This document shows, one piece after another, positions 9,061 through 16,371 of a DNA stretch of 51,928 nucleotides. The translations under genes and the position numbers were made by a program. Where the stretch lies: positions 1-51,928 of the forward strand of contig JACOUS010000005.1 of assembly GCA_016177735.1 (NCBI GenBank), written 5' to 3'. Source of the DNA: Ignavibacteriales bacterium. Lineage in GTDB: Bacteria; Bacteroidota; Ignavibacteria; Ignavibacteriales; Melioribacteraceae. Numbering within the stretch: the stretch's first letter is position 1; every line of letters starts with the position of its first letter. The notes beneath the pieces were generated by a model. It saw only the letters and a list, made by a program, of their open reading frames with translations. It was not told the origin of the DNA and did not search any database.

Positions 9061-9470
9061 TCACCCATAACTTTGATGATCAAACGCTTTCTTCTCTGCC
9101 CGTCAAACTCAGCATAATATATTTGCTGCCACGGACCGAAATCAAGTTTGCCGTTTGTTACCGGCACTATAACTTCATGATGAACAAGCAGACTTTTCAA
9201 ATGAGCATCGCCGTTGTCTTCACCGGTGCGGTGGTGCCGGTAGTTCGGATTGAATGGCGCAAGTTTTTCAAGCCACTCATCGATATCTTGTATCAATCCG
9301 CTTTCAGCATCGTTCACATAAACACCGGCAGTAATATGCATTGCAGAAACGAGAATCATTCCTTCTTTGATTCCGCTTTTTTCCAAAACACTTTCAACTT
9401 CGCCGGTTATGTTTATGTAATCTCTCCGCTTCGAAGTGTTGAACCATAAATATTCAGTGTGAGTTTTCAT
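9057..9470 (-). CDS. yjbQ: YjbQ family protein (UPF0047), thiamine-phosphate-synthase-like
   Basis: A single-domain protein of 137 residues with the hallmark run [15 protein letters not shown], a metal-site histidine pair in the [20 protein letters not shown] region, and the tail [16 protein letters not shown]. The family is small and conserved, and some members show weak thiamine-phosphate synthase activity; the physiological role is unsettled. It overlaps the MGMT-like gene downstream by 4 bp. Confidence 0.9.
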   Translation of the reverse strand: MKTHTEYLWFNTSKRRDYINITGEVESVLEKSGIKEGMILVSAMHITAGVYVNDAESGLIQDIDEWLEKLAPFNPNYRHHRTGEDNGDAHLKSLLVHHEVIVPVTNGKLDFGPWQQIYYAEFDGQRRKRLIIKVMGE

Positions 9471-9484
9471 AACGACTAAAATTA

Positions 9485-9817
9485 TTAATGAATCTCGGAT
9501 GTAATTTTTGATAACCGTTCTGCAAGCGAATGAATTATCTTTTTAGAAATTTCAGGATACTGTCTTGTAATTGTTTCGATATCTCCTTCAACTTCGAGCA
9601 AGCTGGAATCTTCCAATGCTTTAATTGTTGCAGACCTCGGACTTTTTAATATCAAACTCATTTCGCCCACAATAGTTCCTTCTTTAGCAAACTCTATTAT
9701 TTTTCTTTCGTCTTTATAAATCCCAATCTTCCCTTCAACTAATATGAAAAGGCTTTTTGCCCGCTCGCCTTCTTGAGCAATAATTTCCCCCTTCATATAA
9801 CGCCTGAGTTTAGACAT
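9485..9817 (-). CDS. Stand-alone cyclic-nucleotide-binding-domain protein
   Basis: The 110 residues are nearly all one CNB/CAP-type beta-roll: [27 protein letters not shown], then the phosphate-binding-cassette region [18 protein letters not shown], then the hinge helices. There is no DNA-binding helix-turn-helix and no membrane or kinase domain, so it could act only by binding a partner. The cassette keeps GE(M)SL and the R-S-A-T core, so nucleotide binding is possible. It is 14 bp upstream of yjbQ on the same strand. Function unknown. Confidence 0.85.
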   Translation of the reverse strand: MSKLRRYMKGEIIAQEGERAKSLFILVEGKIGIYKDERKIIEFAKEGTIVGEMSLILKSPRSATIKALEDSSLLEVEGDIETITRQYPEISKKIIHSLAERLSKITSEIH

Positions 9818-9848
9818 ATATTTTATTTCCCCGGTCTAATGCAAATTG

Positions 9849-10024
9849 GGACTAAAGTCCATAACTAGAGAGTCTATCATATCCCACTATCTAAAGCTTG
9901 CCCGCCGAAGGTCGGGCTTGCCCGCTGATAAGCGGGATAGTGGCAATTATTTCAGCGTTCTATAGAAATTGCCACGAGCTTTAGCTCGTGGAAGAAACTA
10001 AAGAATAAAAAACGGCTTTAGCCG
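9849..10024. repeat. Long REP-like palindromic repeat (copy B)
   Basis: In order: GGACTAAAGTCC (9849-9860); a stem with outer arms CCACTATC (9884-9891) and GATAGTGG (9936-9943) enclosing GCCCGCC/CGGGC and CCCGCTGATAAGCGGG; CCACGAGCTTTAGCTCGTGG (9972-9991); and CGGCTTTAGCCG (10013-10024). The order and spacing match copy C at 42897-43075. It fills the gap between the CNB gene and prfB and has no coding potential. Confidence 0.85.
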
Positions 10025-10042
10025 CAATTAGCGTGGCTCAAG

Positions 10043-11144
10043 TTAGTTTTGTGAAAACTTCAGCAAAAATTCTTTAATGAAATTATTGAGATCGCCGTCC
10101 ATCACACCTTGCGTATCCGAAGTTTCCCGTCCGGTGCGGTGATCTTTAACCATGTTGTAGGGATGAAAAACATACGATCGGATTTGACTTCCCCATTCAA
10201 TTTTCATTTTACCTTTTTCAATTTCACTCTGCTCGGCTTGCTGTTTTTCCAATTCAATTTGGTATAGCTTTGCTTTGAGAAGTTTCATTGCATTTGTTTT
10301 GTTCTGAATCTGCGAACGTTCCGATTGACAAGCCGCAACAGTGCCGGTAGGTACGTGTGTAATACGAACGGCAGTTTCAACCTTGTTAACGTTCTGCCCG
10401 CCTTTGCCACCGGAACGATAAGTGTCAATTTTCAAATCAACCGGATTAATTTCAATCTGGATTGAATCATCAACTTCAGGAATAACAAACACGGATGCGA
10501 ACGAGGTGTGTCTTCTTTTATTTGCATCGAACGGTGAGATACGCACGAGCCTGTGCACACCGTTTTCGGCTTTCAAATATCCGTATGCAAACGATCCTTC
10601 AACTTCAATTGTTGCACTTTTTATTCCGGCTCCGTCGCCGTCGAGCCAGTCAATCAAAGACATTTTATAGCCGTTCTGTTCGCCCCAACGCAAATACATT
10701 CTCATCAGCATCTGCGCCCAATCTTGCGCTTCTGTTCCGCCGGCACCGGAGTGAATGGTGAGTATGCAATTTTTATCATCGTCTTTGCCGCTTAACATAC
10801 TTCGCAATTCGAGATCAGCGTAAGATTTTTCTACTTCGCCTAATTCCTTTTCAATTTCCTGAAGAAGCGATTCATCTTGCTCGGCTTCAGCAAGCTCGAT
10901 AAACTCTTTAAGGTGTTTCTGACTATTGTAAACATTACTCCATGCATCGATCCATGTCTGCAAAGATTTGGATTTTTGCAGAAGAGACTGTGCTGTTTTT
11001 TGATCGTTCCAAAAATTCGGCGCTTCGGATTGCAAGCGAACTTCTTCTATCTGTTTTTCTTTATCACCTAATTTAAAGATAACCTCGTAGATTAGTAATC
11101 TTCTCGCCGTATTCATTCAGTTTCCGTAATTGCTCTTCGAACAT
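10043..11144 (-). CDS. prfB: Peptide chain release factor 2, with programmed +1 frameshift
   Basis: RF2 recognises UGA and UAA and triggers peptide release. The stop-recognition motif SPF ([16 protein letters not shown]) and catalytic GGQ ([13 protein letters not shown]) are both present. The start is the ATG at 11144, preceded by AGAGGAG. The zero frame encodes 23 residues ending LRGYL and then stops at UAA (11075-11073). Slipping one base forward at CTT TAA A continues into the 343-residue main frame, giving 366 aa, the normal RF2 length. GAGGT sits three bases before CTT, as in E. coli prfB (LRGYL, CUU UGA). The ATG at 11116 in the main frame lacks a good ribosome binding site and would remove the conserved N-terminus. 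The odd point is UAA in place of UGA. Confidence 0.95.
11073..11088 (-). promoter_or_regulatory. prfB autoregulatory frameshift site (SD-like GAGGT, CTT TAA A)
   Basis: On the minus strand the site reads CGAGGTTATCTTTAAA. An internal Shine-Dalgarno-like GAGGT is followed by TAT, the slippery CTT and the in-frame stop TAA. The tRNA-Leu on CUU would re-pair with UUU and the next codon becomes AAA. Established for E. coli and many bacteria: low RF2 slows termination and favours the shift. Here RF1 could also terminate at UAA, so feedback may depend on both factors. Confidence 0.88.
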
Positions 11145-11197
11145 TTTTTCTCCTCTATGTTTTTAGTATGCAGAAGAAATCTGGATACCGGTTTGTA

Positions 11198-11509
11198 TCA
11201 TACCTCAATTTCCATTCTCAGCAGAGCAGCAGCAAGTGTTTTGCCTTGTGCATCATGTTTCAATGATACAGTTCCGCCACCGCCGAGTGTGTTGTGCAAA
11301 ATAAAATTCAATGCTTTGATGTTCGGCATTTCATAACGTTCAACTTCTCCAAAACAAATTCCTTCAAAATGATTTTTCACTTTTTCTTCGGTAAGATGTT
11401 TACAAATTATTTCATAACCTTTATCGTCATAAGCAATAATGCCGATATTTGCGGCATCGCCTTTATCGCCGCTTCTGCCGTGTGCAATATCAATCAATTT
11501 TATCTTCAT
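11198..11509 (-). CDS. AtuA-like C-terminal domain protein (small subunit)
   Basis: A 103-residue protein beginning IKLIDIAHGRSGDKGDAANIGIIAYDD, typical of the small ferredoxin-fold domain that is fused to, or encoded next to, DUF1446/AtuA proteins. It continues with a mid-region ERYEMPNIKALNF and HNTLGGGGTVSLKHDAQGKTL near the C-terminus. Its expected partner, the DUF1446 protein, is encoded upstream at 12058-13422, and the two would form one transcription unit. A GxxExxY gene with inverted-repeat ends now lies between them. AtuA functions in acyclic terpene/branched-chain acyl-CoA catabolism in pseudomonads; the substrate here is unknown. Confidence 0.8.
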   Translation of the reverse strand: MKIKLIDIAHGRSGDKGDAANIGIIAYDDKGYEIICKHLTEEKVKNHFEGICFGEVERYEMPNIKALNFILHNTLGGGGTVSLKHDAQGKTLAAALLRMEIEV

Positions 11510-11546
11510 AATTTCTCCATCTATAAAACCTAAGAAGTTAAAAGCC

Positions 11547-11578
11547 TTAACCGCAAAGAGCGCAGAGAAGGCGCAGAG
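11547..11578 (+). repeat. Left arm of inverted repeat flanking the GxxExxY gene
   Basis: TTAACCGCAAAGAGCGCAGA followed by GAAGGCGCAGAG. This is about 90% identical, inverted, to 11984-12015 on the other side of the GxxExxY gene. The internal pattern is built from CGCARAG-type units. Confidence 0.85.
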
Positions 11579-11587
11579 CCCGCCAAG

Positions 11588-11965
11588 TTATAAATTGTTG
11601 ACGATTCTTTTAATCCCGTCTTTTAAACGGGTTACATTAAAATTTATCAGTAAACCTAACTTACATTCTGATAATTTTAGATATGTTAAAACTTGCGCAA
11701 TAAATAAATCATTCAAGGCTTCTACAGATTTAAGCTCAATTACAACTTTATCTTCTACCAGCAAATCTACTCGATAACCGCAATCCAACTTCACTTCCTC
11801 GTAAATTAACGGTAACGGCTTTTGTTTTACTACTTTCAAACCAGTTTTTTGAATTTCATAGAACAAACATTCTTCATAAGAAGATTCCAATAAACCGGGA
11901 CCAAGTGCTTTATGCACTCTTAATGCACATCCAATAACAATTTCGGAAATTTCATTTTCATGCAT
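11588..11965 (-). CDS. GxxExxY family protein (PD-(D/E)XK-like)
   Basis: A 125-residue protein with the signature GLLESSY inside HKALGPGLLESSYEECL. A PD-(D/E)XK-like core follows: CGYRVDLLVEDKVVIELKS, with D and ExK in the nuclease arrangement, then LLINFNVTRLKDGIKRIV. The family is short, very widespread, often multicopy and apparently exchanged laterally; its function is not established. Here it is bounded on both sides by a roughly 32-bp imperfect inverted repeat (11547-11578 and 11984-12015). The whole 469-bp unit sits between the two genes of an AtuA-type pair, on the same strand as both. It looks like a small mobile cassette. Confidence 0.9.
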   Translation of the reverse strand: MHENEISEIVIGCALRVHKALGPGLLESSYEECLFYEIQKTGLKVVKQKPLPLIYEEVKLDCGYRVDLLVEDKVVIELKSVEALNDLFIAQVLTYLKLSECKLGLLINFNVTRLKDGIKRIVNNL

Positions 11966-11983
11966 GATCTTTCCTCATTTTTT

Positions 11984-12015
11984 CTCTGCGCCTTCTTTGC
12001 GTCCTCTGCGGTTAA
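11984..12015 (-). repeat. Right arm of inverted repeat flanking the GxxExxY gene
   Basis: On the minus strand it reads TTAACCGCAGAGGACGCAAA followed by GAAGGCGCAGAG, the near-identical inverted partner of 11547-11578. A further CCGCAAAAACGCACAAAGG stretch (about 12027-12045) continues toward the DUF1446 gene and may be a decayed extra unit. Confidence 0.85.
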
Positions 12016-12057
12016 AAAGTTTTTACCGCAAAAACGCACAAAGGATCAATATTTAAC

Positions 12058-13422
12058 TCAAGAAAAGAGAATCACTTTTGGTTCAACTAATTTTTTAGGA
12101 ATCAGCGCGGGCCAGTACGCAACAACTTCGCTCGGCTTCGGTCTGCCGCCCGCAAATCCGGTTACACACGGAGGACCGGTTAAAATTAACGGCGCTATTT
12201 CTTTCCCAAATCTCTCAATTGAATTATAATCGTTTCCACGTACCGCAACACGCATCATCACTTCATTAATTTTTTCTTCATCAATATTATCCGCTAATGG
12301 TCCATGACAAGAATTGTATCCAACAAACTCAGTTCGTACCTCATCAAATTTCAGATTAAGTTTGTCCAACCGCTCTCTCAAAATTTTATCTGCCGCTTTC
12401 GCTTTTGTTAATGCCTGGGGCCATGAATAAGTAAGCGAGCCAACCGCAGAGTATCCGCTTGAATATGCGCACGACACTTTATAAAAGTCGGTCGCTTTTG
12501 TTCCCTTCACTCCAAATAATTTTACTCTGTTCGGAGAAAGCTGTTCCAAATGTGCAGTAGTGAAATCGGCAACACAATCCGGGGTGATATAATTTTTCGG
12601 ATCACCGATTTCATAAACAAGTTGTTCGGCAATTGTCTCGAAACTAACTTTACCGCCGAGCGATTCATGTTTAGTAATAATTATCTCCCCGTTTGGATAA
12701 GCCTCTGCAATCGGGAAACCGATGTTTGCCAAATCCGGCACGGATTCCCAATCAGCCAATAAATTTCCGCCGCTCGCTTGTCCGCCGCATTCCAAAATAT
12801 GTCCGGTAATTGTGCCAACGGAAAGTAAATCGTAATCGTTTTCTTTCCATCCGAATTCATAAATCATTGGTGCAAGTGTTAAGCCGGTATCGGTTGTTCT
12901 GCCGGTGATTACAATATCAGCACCTTGTGAAAGACCTTCTACAATCGGGAGAGCGCCAAAGTAAACATTAGCGCTAAGCAGTTTGTCTTTCACCGATAAA
13001 ATTGATTCGCCGGTTTCCATATTATTCAATTCGCATCCGCTTGCAATTACATCATCAATTCTGTCTTTGATGTTATCGCCAAGTACAACTGCAATTTTTA
13101 GATCATTGACCGATAAAGAACGCGCAACATCAAGAATTGCTTCGGCACACGATTCGGGATTAACACCGCCGCCGTTTGTAATGATCTTAATATTTTTTTC
13201 TTTACAAACCGGAAGAATTCTTTTCATCAGTTCGGGAATATCGCTCGCGTATCCAAGTTTCGGATTCTTGTTCTTCTGCTTTTGCAGAATCGACATTGTA
13301 ACTTCCGCGAGGTAATCCATCACAAGGTAATCAATCTGTCCCGATATTACTTGATAATAAGGCGCTTCGATTAGATCACCCCAAAATCCTTGTCCGGATG
13401 CAATTCTGATTTTCTCTTTCAT
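12058..13422 (-). CDS. DUF1446 / AtuA-like large subunit
   Basis: The 454 residues match the acyclic-terpene-utilisation AtuA/DUF1446 family: IRIASGQGFWGDL at the start, DYLVMDYLAEVTMSIL, ITNGGGVNPESCA, DIVITGRTTDTGL, GHILECGGQASGGN, and a C-terminal GPPCVTGFAGGRPKPSE. The C-terminal small domain is not fused but encoded separately at 11198-11509. The two are now 548 bp apart, and removing the GxxExxY cassette would leave about 80 bp. In pseudomonads AtuA is tied to citronellol/geranyl-CoA degradation; the reaction of this subfamily is not settled. Confidence 0.85.
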   Translation of the reverse strand: MKEKIRIASGQGFWGDLIEAPYYQVISGQIDYLVMDYLAEVTMSILQKQKNKNPKLGYASDIPELMKRILPVCKEKNIKIITNGGGVNPESCAEAILDVARSLSVNDLKIAVVLGDNIKDRIDDVIASGCELNNMETGESILSVKDKLLSANVYFGALPIVEGLSQGADIVITGRTTDTGLTLAPMIYEFGWKENDYDLLSVGTITGHILECGGQASGGNLLADWESVPDLANIGFPIAEAYPNGEIIITKHESLGGKVSFETIAEQLVYEIGDPKNYITPDCVADFTTAHLEQLSPNRVKLFGVKGTKATDFYKVSCAYSSGYSAVGSLTYSWPQALTKAKAADKILRERLDKLNLKFDEVRTEFVGYNSCHGPLADNIDEEKINEVMMRVAVRGNDYNSIERFGKEIAPLILTGPPCVTGFAGGRPKPSEVVAYWPALIPKKLVEPKVILFS

Positions 13423-13462
13423 ATTATGATAAGTTTGTTAACGGAAAGATATCCAATATAGA

Positions 13463-14398
13463 CTACTTTTCAAATCGCCCGAATGTTTCCCGAACAAAAG
13501 ATTCTGCCGACGAAAAATCTTTGTCGTTGGTAACATCGATCCAATTAATTCTTTCGTCTTTTCTAAACCATGTCATCTGGCGTTTTGCAAATCTTCTCGT
13601 GTTCCTCTTTATTAATTCTATTGCCCTCTCAAGAGGATATTCGTTATTCAAAAAAGAAATAATTTCTTTGTAGCCGACCGTGTTGAGCGAATTTAATTCT
13701 TTCGAATAACCTTTCGACAAAATTTTTTCCACTTCATCAACAAGCCCGTCACCGATCATTTTATCAACTCTCTTTTCGATGTTCTTGTAAAGAATCTGCC
13801 GCTCCCAATTCAATCCGAATTGCACAAATGAAATATTAACATTATCCCTTTTATATATTTCCTGAAATTGCCGGATCGGCACGCCGGAAAGATGATAAAC
13901 TTCGAGAGCACGCATAACACGTTTCCAATTTTGAGGAAGCATATTTGCGGCGCTAACCGGATCAACTTTTTTCAATTCTTCGTAAAGATGTTCATTGCCG
14001 AACAACTCTCTATTTTTTTTGAGTTCTTCGCGGAATTCTACATCAACATCAATAGTATTAAATATCCCGTCAACAAGTGCTTTGATGTACAAACCGGAAC
14101 CGCCGCAAAGAATAGGAGTTTTATTTTCCGCAAATAATTTTTCGATGATGTTCAACGCATCTGTTTCGAACTTGCTTACGTTGTAATCTCCTTCCGGTTC
14201 AAAACAATCAACAAAATGATGTTTCACTTTTCTCAATTCTTCCGGCAAAGGTTTTGCGGTACCGATGTCCAAATATTTATAGATCTGCCGGCTATCGGCA
14301 GAAATTATTTCGCCGTTCATTTTTTCCGCGAGTGAAATACTTAATTTGGTTTTACCGGAACAGGTTGGACCAACAATAACAATTACTTTTCTTTCCAT
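13463..14398 (-). CDS. miaA: tRNA dimethylallyltransferase
   Basis: Adds an isopentenyl group to N6 of A37 in tRNAs reading UNN codons. P-loop GPTCSGKT at 10-17, then the substrate motif ISADSRQIYKYLDIGTAKP, the tRNA-contact RVMRALEVY, and the late RNTRRFAKRQMTWFR. At 311 residues it is full length. The start lies inside the end of pcm (16-bp overlap), implying translational coupling. Confidence 0.95.
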   Translation of the reverse strand: MERKVIVIVGPTCSGKTKLSISLAEKMNGEIISADSRQIYKYLDIGTAKPLPEELRKVKHHFVDCFEPEGDYNVSKFETDALNIIEKLFAENKTPILCGGSGLYIKALVDGIFNTIDVDVEFREELKKNRELFGNEHLYEELKKVDPVSAANMLPQNWKRVMRALEVYHLSGVPIRQFQEIYKRDNVNISFVQFGLNWERQILYKNIEKRVDKMIGDGLVDEVEKILSKGYSKELNSLNTVGYKEIISFLNNEYPLERAIELIKRNTRRFAKRQMTWFRKDERINWIDVTNDKDFSSAESFVRETFGRFEK

Positions 14399-15021
14399 CC
14401 CTCTTTGCCGATAAGTGGAACAAATGCAAAATACGGTGCTTCTTTGGAAGTGTATTCGCCATCGGAAATTTTGGTTATGATTTTCATTGTCTGTTTGTTG
14501 CGGTCGCCAACCGGAATTACCATTCTGCCGTTTATAGCAAGTTGTTTGATAAGATTTTGCGGAATTGTTGGTCCGCCGGCAGTAACAATAATTCCATCGA
14601 AAGGTGCAAACTCATCCCAGCCAAGTGTACCGTCACTGCAACGGCATGCAATTTTTAATCCGAGTTGATCAAAAATTTTCAACGCTCGGTTATATAATTC
14701 CAAACTTCTCTCAATCGTAAAAACGCGGACACCCATTTGATTAAGTATTGCAGCTTGATAACCGGAACCGGTGCCGACTTCCAAAATTTTTTGTCCCGGT
14801 TTCGGATCGAGTGCTTCTGTCATGAATGCAACAGTGTATGGCTGTGATATAGTTTGACCGTAACCGATTGGAAGCGCAACATCCGTGTAAGCGTGCTGTT
14901 TCATAATATCCGGCACAAATAAATGGCGCTCTACTTTTCTAAAAGCATCGAGTACACGCGGATTGGAAATATCCCGTTTAGCCAAAATCTCTACAAGTTC
15001 GTTTTTTTCTGTCTCGTACAT
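14383..15021 (-). CDS. pcm: Protein-L-isoaspartate O-methyltransferase
   Basis: Uses S-adenosylmethionine to methylate isoaspartyl residues for protein repair. VALPIGYGQTISQPYTVAFM (about 48-67) is the substrate-side signature, and ILEVGTGSGYQAAIL is the SAM-binding motif I. GIIVTAGGPTIPQNL follows. 212 residues, normal length. It is upstream of miaA with a 16-bp overlap and divergent from the UPF0316 gene across 67 bp. Confidence 0.95.
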   Translation of the reverse strand: MYETEKNELVEILAKRDISNPRVLDAFRKVERHLFVPDIMKQHAYTDVALPIGYGQTISQPYTVAFMTEALDPKPGQKILEVGTGSGYQAAILNQMGVRVFTIERSLELYNRALKIFDQLGLKIACRCSDGTLGWDEFAPFDGIIVTAGGPTIPQNLIKQLAINGRMVIPVGDRNKQTMKIITKISDGEYTSKEAPYFAFVPLIGKEGWKEK

Positions 15022-15088
15022 TTTCTAAATAAAAGTTAAATTTGACACGCAAAGATAAAACTAAATTACAACATATATTTTATGAATC

Positions 15089-15610
15089 ATGCCACTTGAA
15101 GTTATAGTTGGTGCAATAGCAATAATGTTCATGCGTATTGCAGATGTTACGTTCGGCACATTCCGCACTCTTCTCGTTGTGCAAGGAAGAAAATATCATG
15201 CTGCAATTGCCGGCTTCTGTGAAGTGTTAATCTGGATTTTCGCAATGCGGTATATTGTTCAGCACATGGACCACACAATTAACTTGATTGGGTACTCACT
15301 TGGTTTCGCTTTGGGAAATATTTTAGGAATCACGGTTGAACAGCGCGTTGCTCTCGGATATGTTCAAATCAATATCGTTTCGCTTCATCACACAGACGAT
15401 ATTGCAGTAAAATTAAGAATGCAAAAATTCGGAGTAACAATTTTACCGGGAGAAGGAAGCGTAGGCGGTGTTTCTATCTTAATAATAATTGCTAAAAGAA
15501 AATTTATGAAAGACATCATAAAAATTGCCGAAGCGATAGACAAGCGCGCATTTATTACTGTTCAGCAATCAATCCCTTACCGCGGATTTACACACGGCTC
15601 ACGAGTTTAG
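15089..15610 (+). CDS. UPF0316 membrane protein (DUF5698/DUF2179)
   Basis: About three membrane helices in the first 80 residues (VGAIAIMFMRIADVTFGTFRT, then GFCEVLIWIFAM and GYSLGFALGNILG) precede a soluble C-terminal DUF2179-like domain with GVTILPGEGSVGG. The layout and 173-residue length match the UPF0316 family, whose function is unknown. No clear ribosome binding site precedes the ATG. The 207 bases after it, up to tRNA-Cys, show no gene. Confidence 0.85.
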   Translation: MPLEVIVGAIAIMFMRIADVTFGTFRTLLVVQGRKYHAAIAGFCEVLIWIFAMRYIVQHMDHTINLIGYSLGFALGNILGITVEQRVALGYVQINIVSLHHTDDIAVKLRMQKFGVTILPGEGSVGGVSILIIIAKRKFMKDIIKIAEAIDKRAFITVQQSIPYRGFTHGSRV

Positions 15611-15817
15611 TAAAAAACTCTATTGCCCCAAACTTTTTAGCATGAACCCCAAAATTCGTAAGACACCTTCTTTGCAAATGTTTTCTCAGCCGAAGAATTA
15701 TATCTCTAAAATTTTTTGCTGGCATAGATGTAGGTCATCGGACAAACATACACCTTCGAATGTTTGATATCTTTTTCATTGGTTAAAGTAAACGAAATAC
15801 ATGGGTGTGATTAGTTG

Positions 15818-15891
15818 AGGCGCCGGTCGGATTCGAACCGACGAATAAAGGTTTTGCAGACCTTCCCCTTAGACCACTTGGGTACAGCGCC
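15818..15891 (-). tRNA. tRNA-Cys (anticodon GCA)
   Basis: Acceptor GGCGCTG pairs with CGGCGCC (one U-G pair). The anticodon arm reads GGTCTGCAAAACC with GCA, and the T arm contains GGTTCGAATCC. Discriminator base U73 agrees with cysteine identity. CCA is not encoded. Confidence 0.96.
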
Positions 15892-15898
15892 ATCTACA

Positions 15899-15933
15899 AG
15901 TACGAAATTCGTGATACGAAGTTCGAATAAGCA
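15899..15933. repeat. 7-bp-period tract between the two tRNA genes
   Basis: Reads in sevens as AGTACGA, AATTCGT, GATACGA, AGTTCGA, ATAAGCA. It belongs to the GTACGAA class seen at 5361-5439 and, in inverted orientation, at 16331-16371. Confidence 0.6.
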
Positions 15934-15946
15934 AACAAAGAAAAAA

Positions 15947-15967
15947 AATCCCGATTTACTCGGGATT
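15947..15967 (-). terminator. Rho-independent terminator after tRNA-Gly
   Basis: AATCCCGA (15947-15954) and TCGGGATT (15960-15967) form an 8-bp stem. On the minus strand it is followed by eight T. It lies four bases past the 3' end of tRNA-Gly and before tRNA-Cys. Confidence 0.85.
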
Positions 15968-15971
15968 GTAG

Positions 15972-16044
<73 letters not shown>

Positions 16045-16090
16045 GTTTGTTTATACCAAAATTTGAAGAACTACCAAAAATTAATGCGTA

Positions 16091-16119
16091 AATATAATAC
16101 GTGTTTGTGTCCATATCAA
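16091..16119 (-). promoter_or_regulatory. Possible sigma70-type promoter for tRNA-Gly
   Basis: On the minus strand TTGATA (16119-16114) and TATATT (16096-16091) are separated by 17 bases, about 45 bases before the tRNA-Gly 5' end. This is a consensus resemblance only. Promoters in this phylum can deviate from the enterobacterial pattern. Confidence 0.35.
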
Positions 16120-16330
16120 CACAAAAAAAAATTTTTACAATCTCTGTCACTGATTTCTCCGGTATTCAAACTAGTTGCTTAAGGACATTCTCCAAAGATA
16201 TTACATACTCTCCCATTGGACATCTTCGGAAATACTAGAAAAAAAACACACCAAATTATATCATCCAATCATGCAGCATGCCGTCATTCGTTTCGTGTCA
16301 ATTCGTAGATACTACTCCCAAAATCATAAT

Positions 16331-16371
16331 TTTTCCATTCGTACTTCGAACTTCGTATTTCGTACTTGCCT
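16331..16371. repeat. 7-bp-period tract joining both repeat classes
   Basis: Reads in exact sevens as TTTTCCA, TTCGTAC, TTCGAAC, TTCGTAT, TTCGTAC, TTGCC. The first unit is of the TTCCAT class and the rest are inverted GTACGAA units, all in one 7-base phase. It ends at the stop codon of the acyl-CoA synthetase gene. The rest of 16045-16330 shows no gene. Confidence 0.7.

Noticed and set aside
10043-11116. prfB as a simple single-frame gene starting at ATG 11116
   Set aside because: The start lacks a good ribosome binding site and drops the LRGYL leader. The frameshift reading gives the normal RF2 length and a textbook site.
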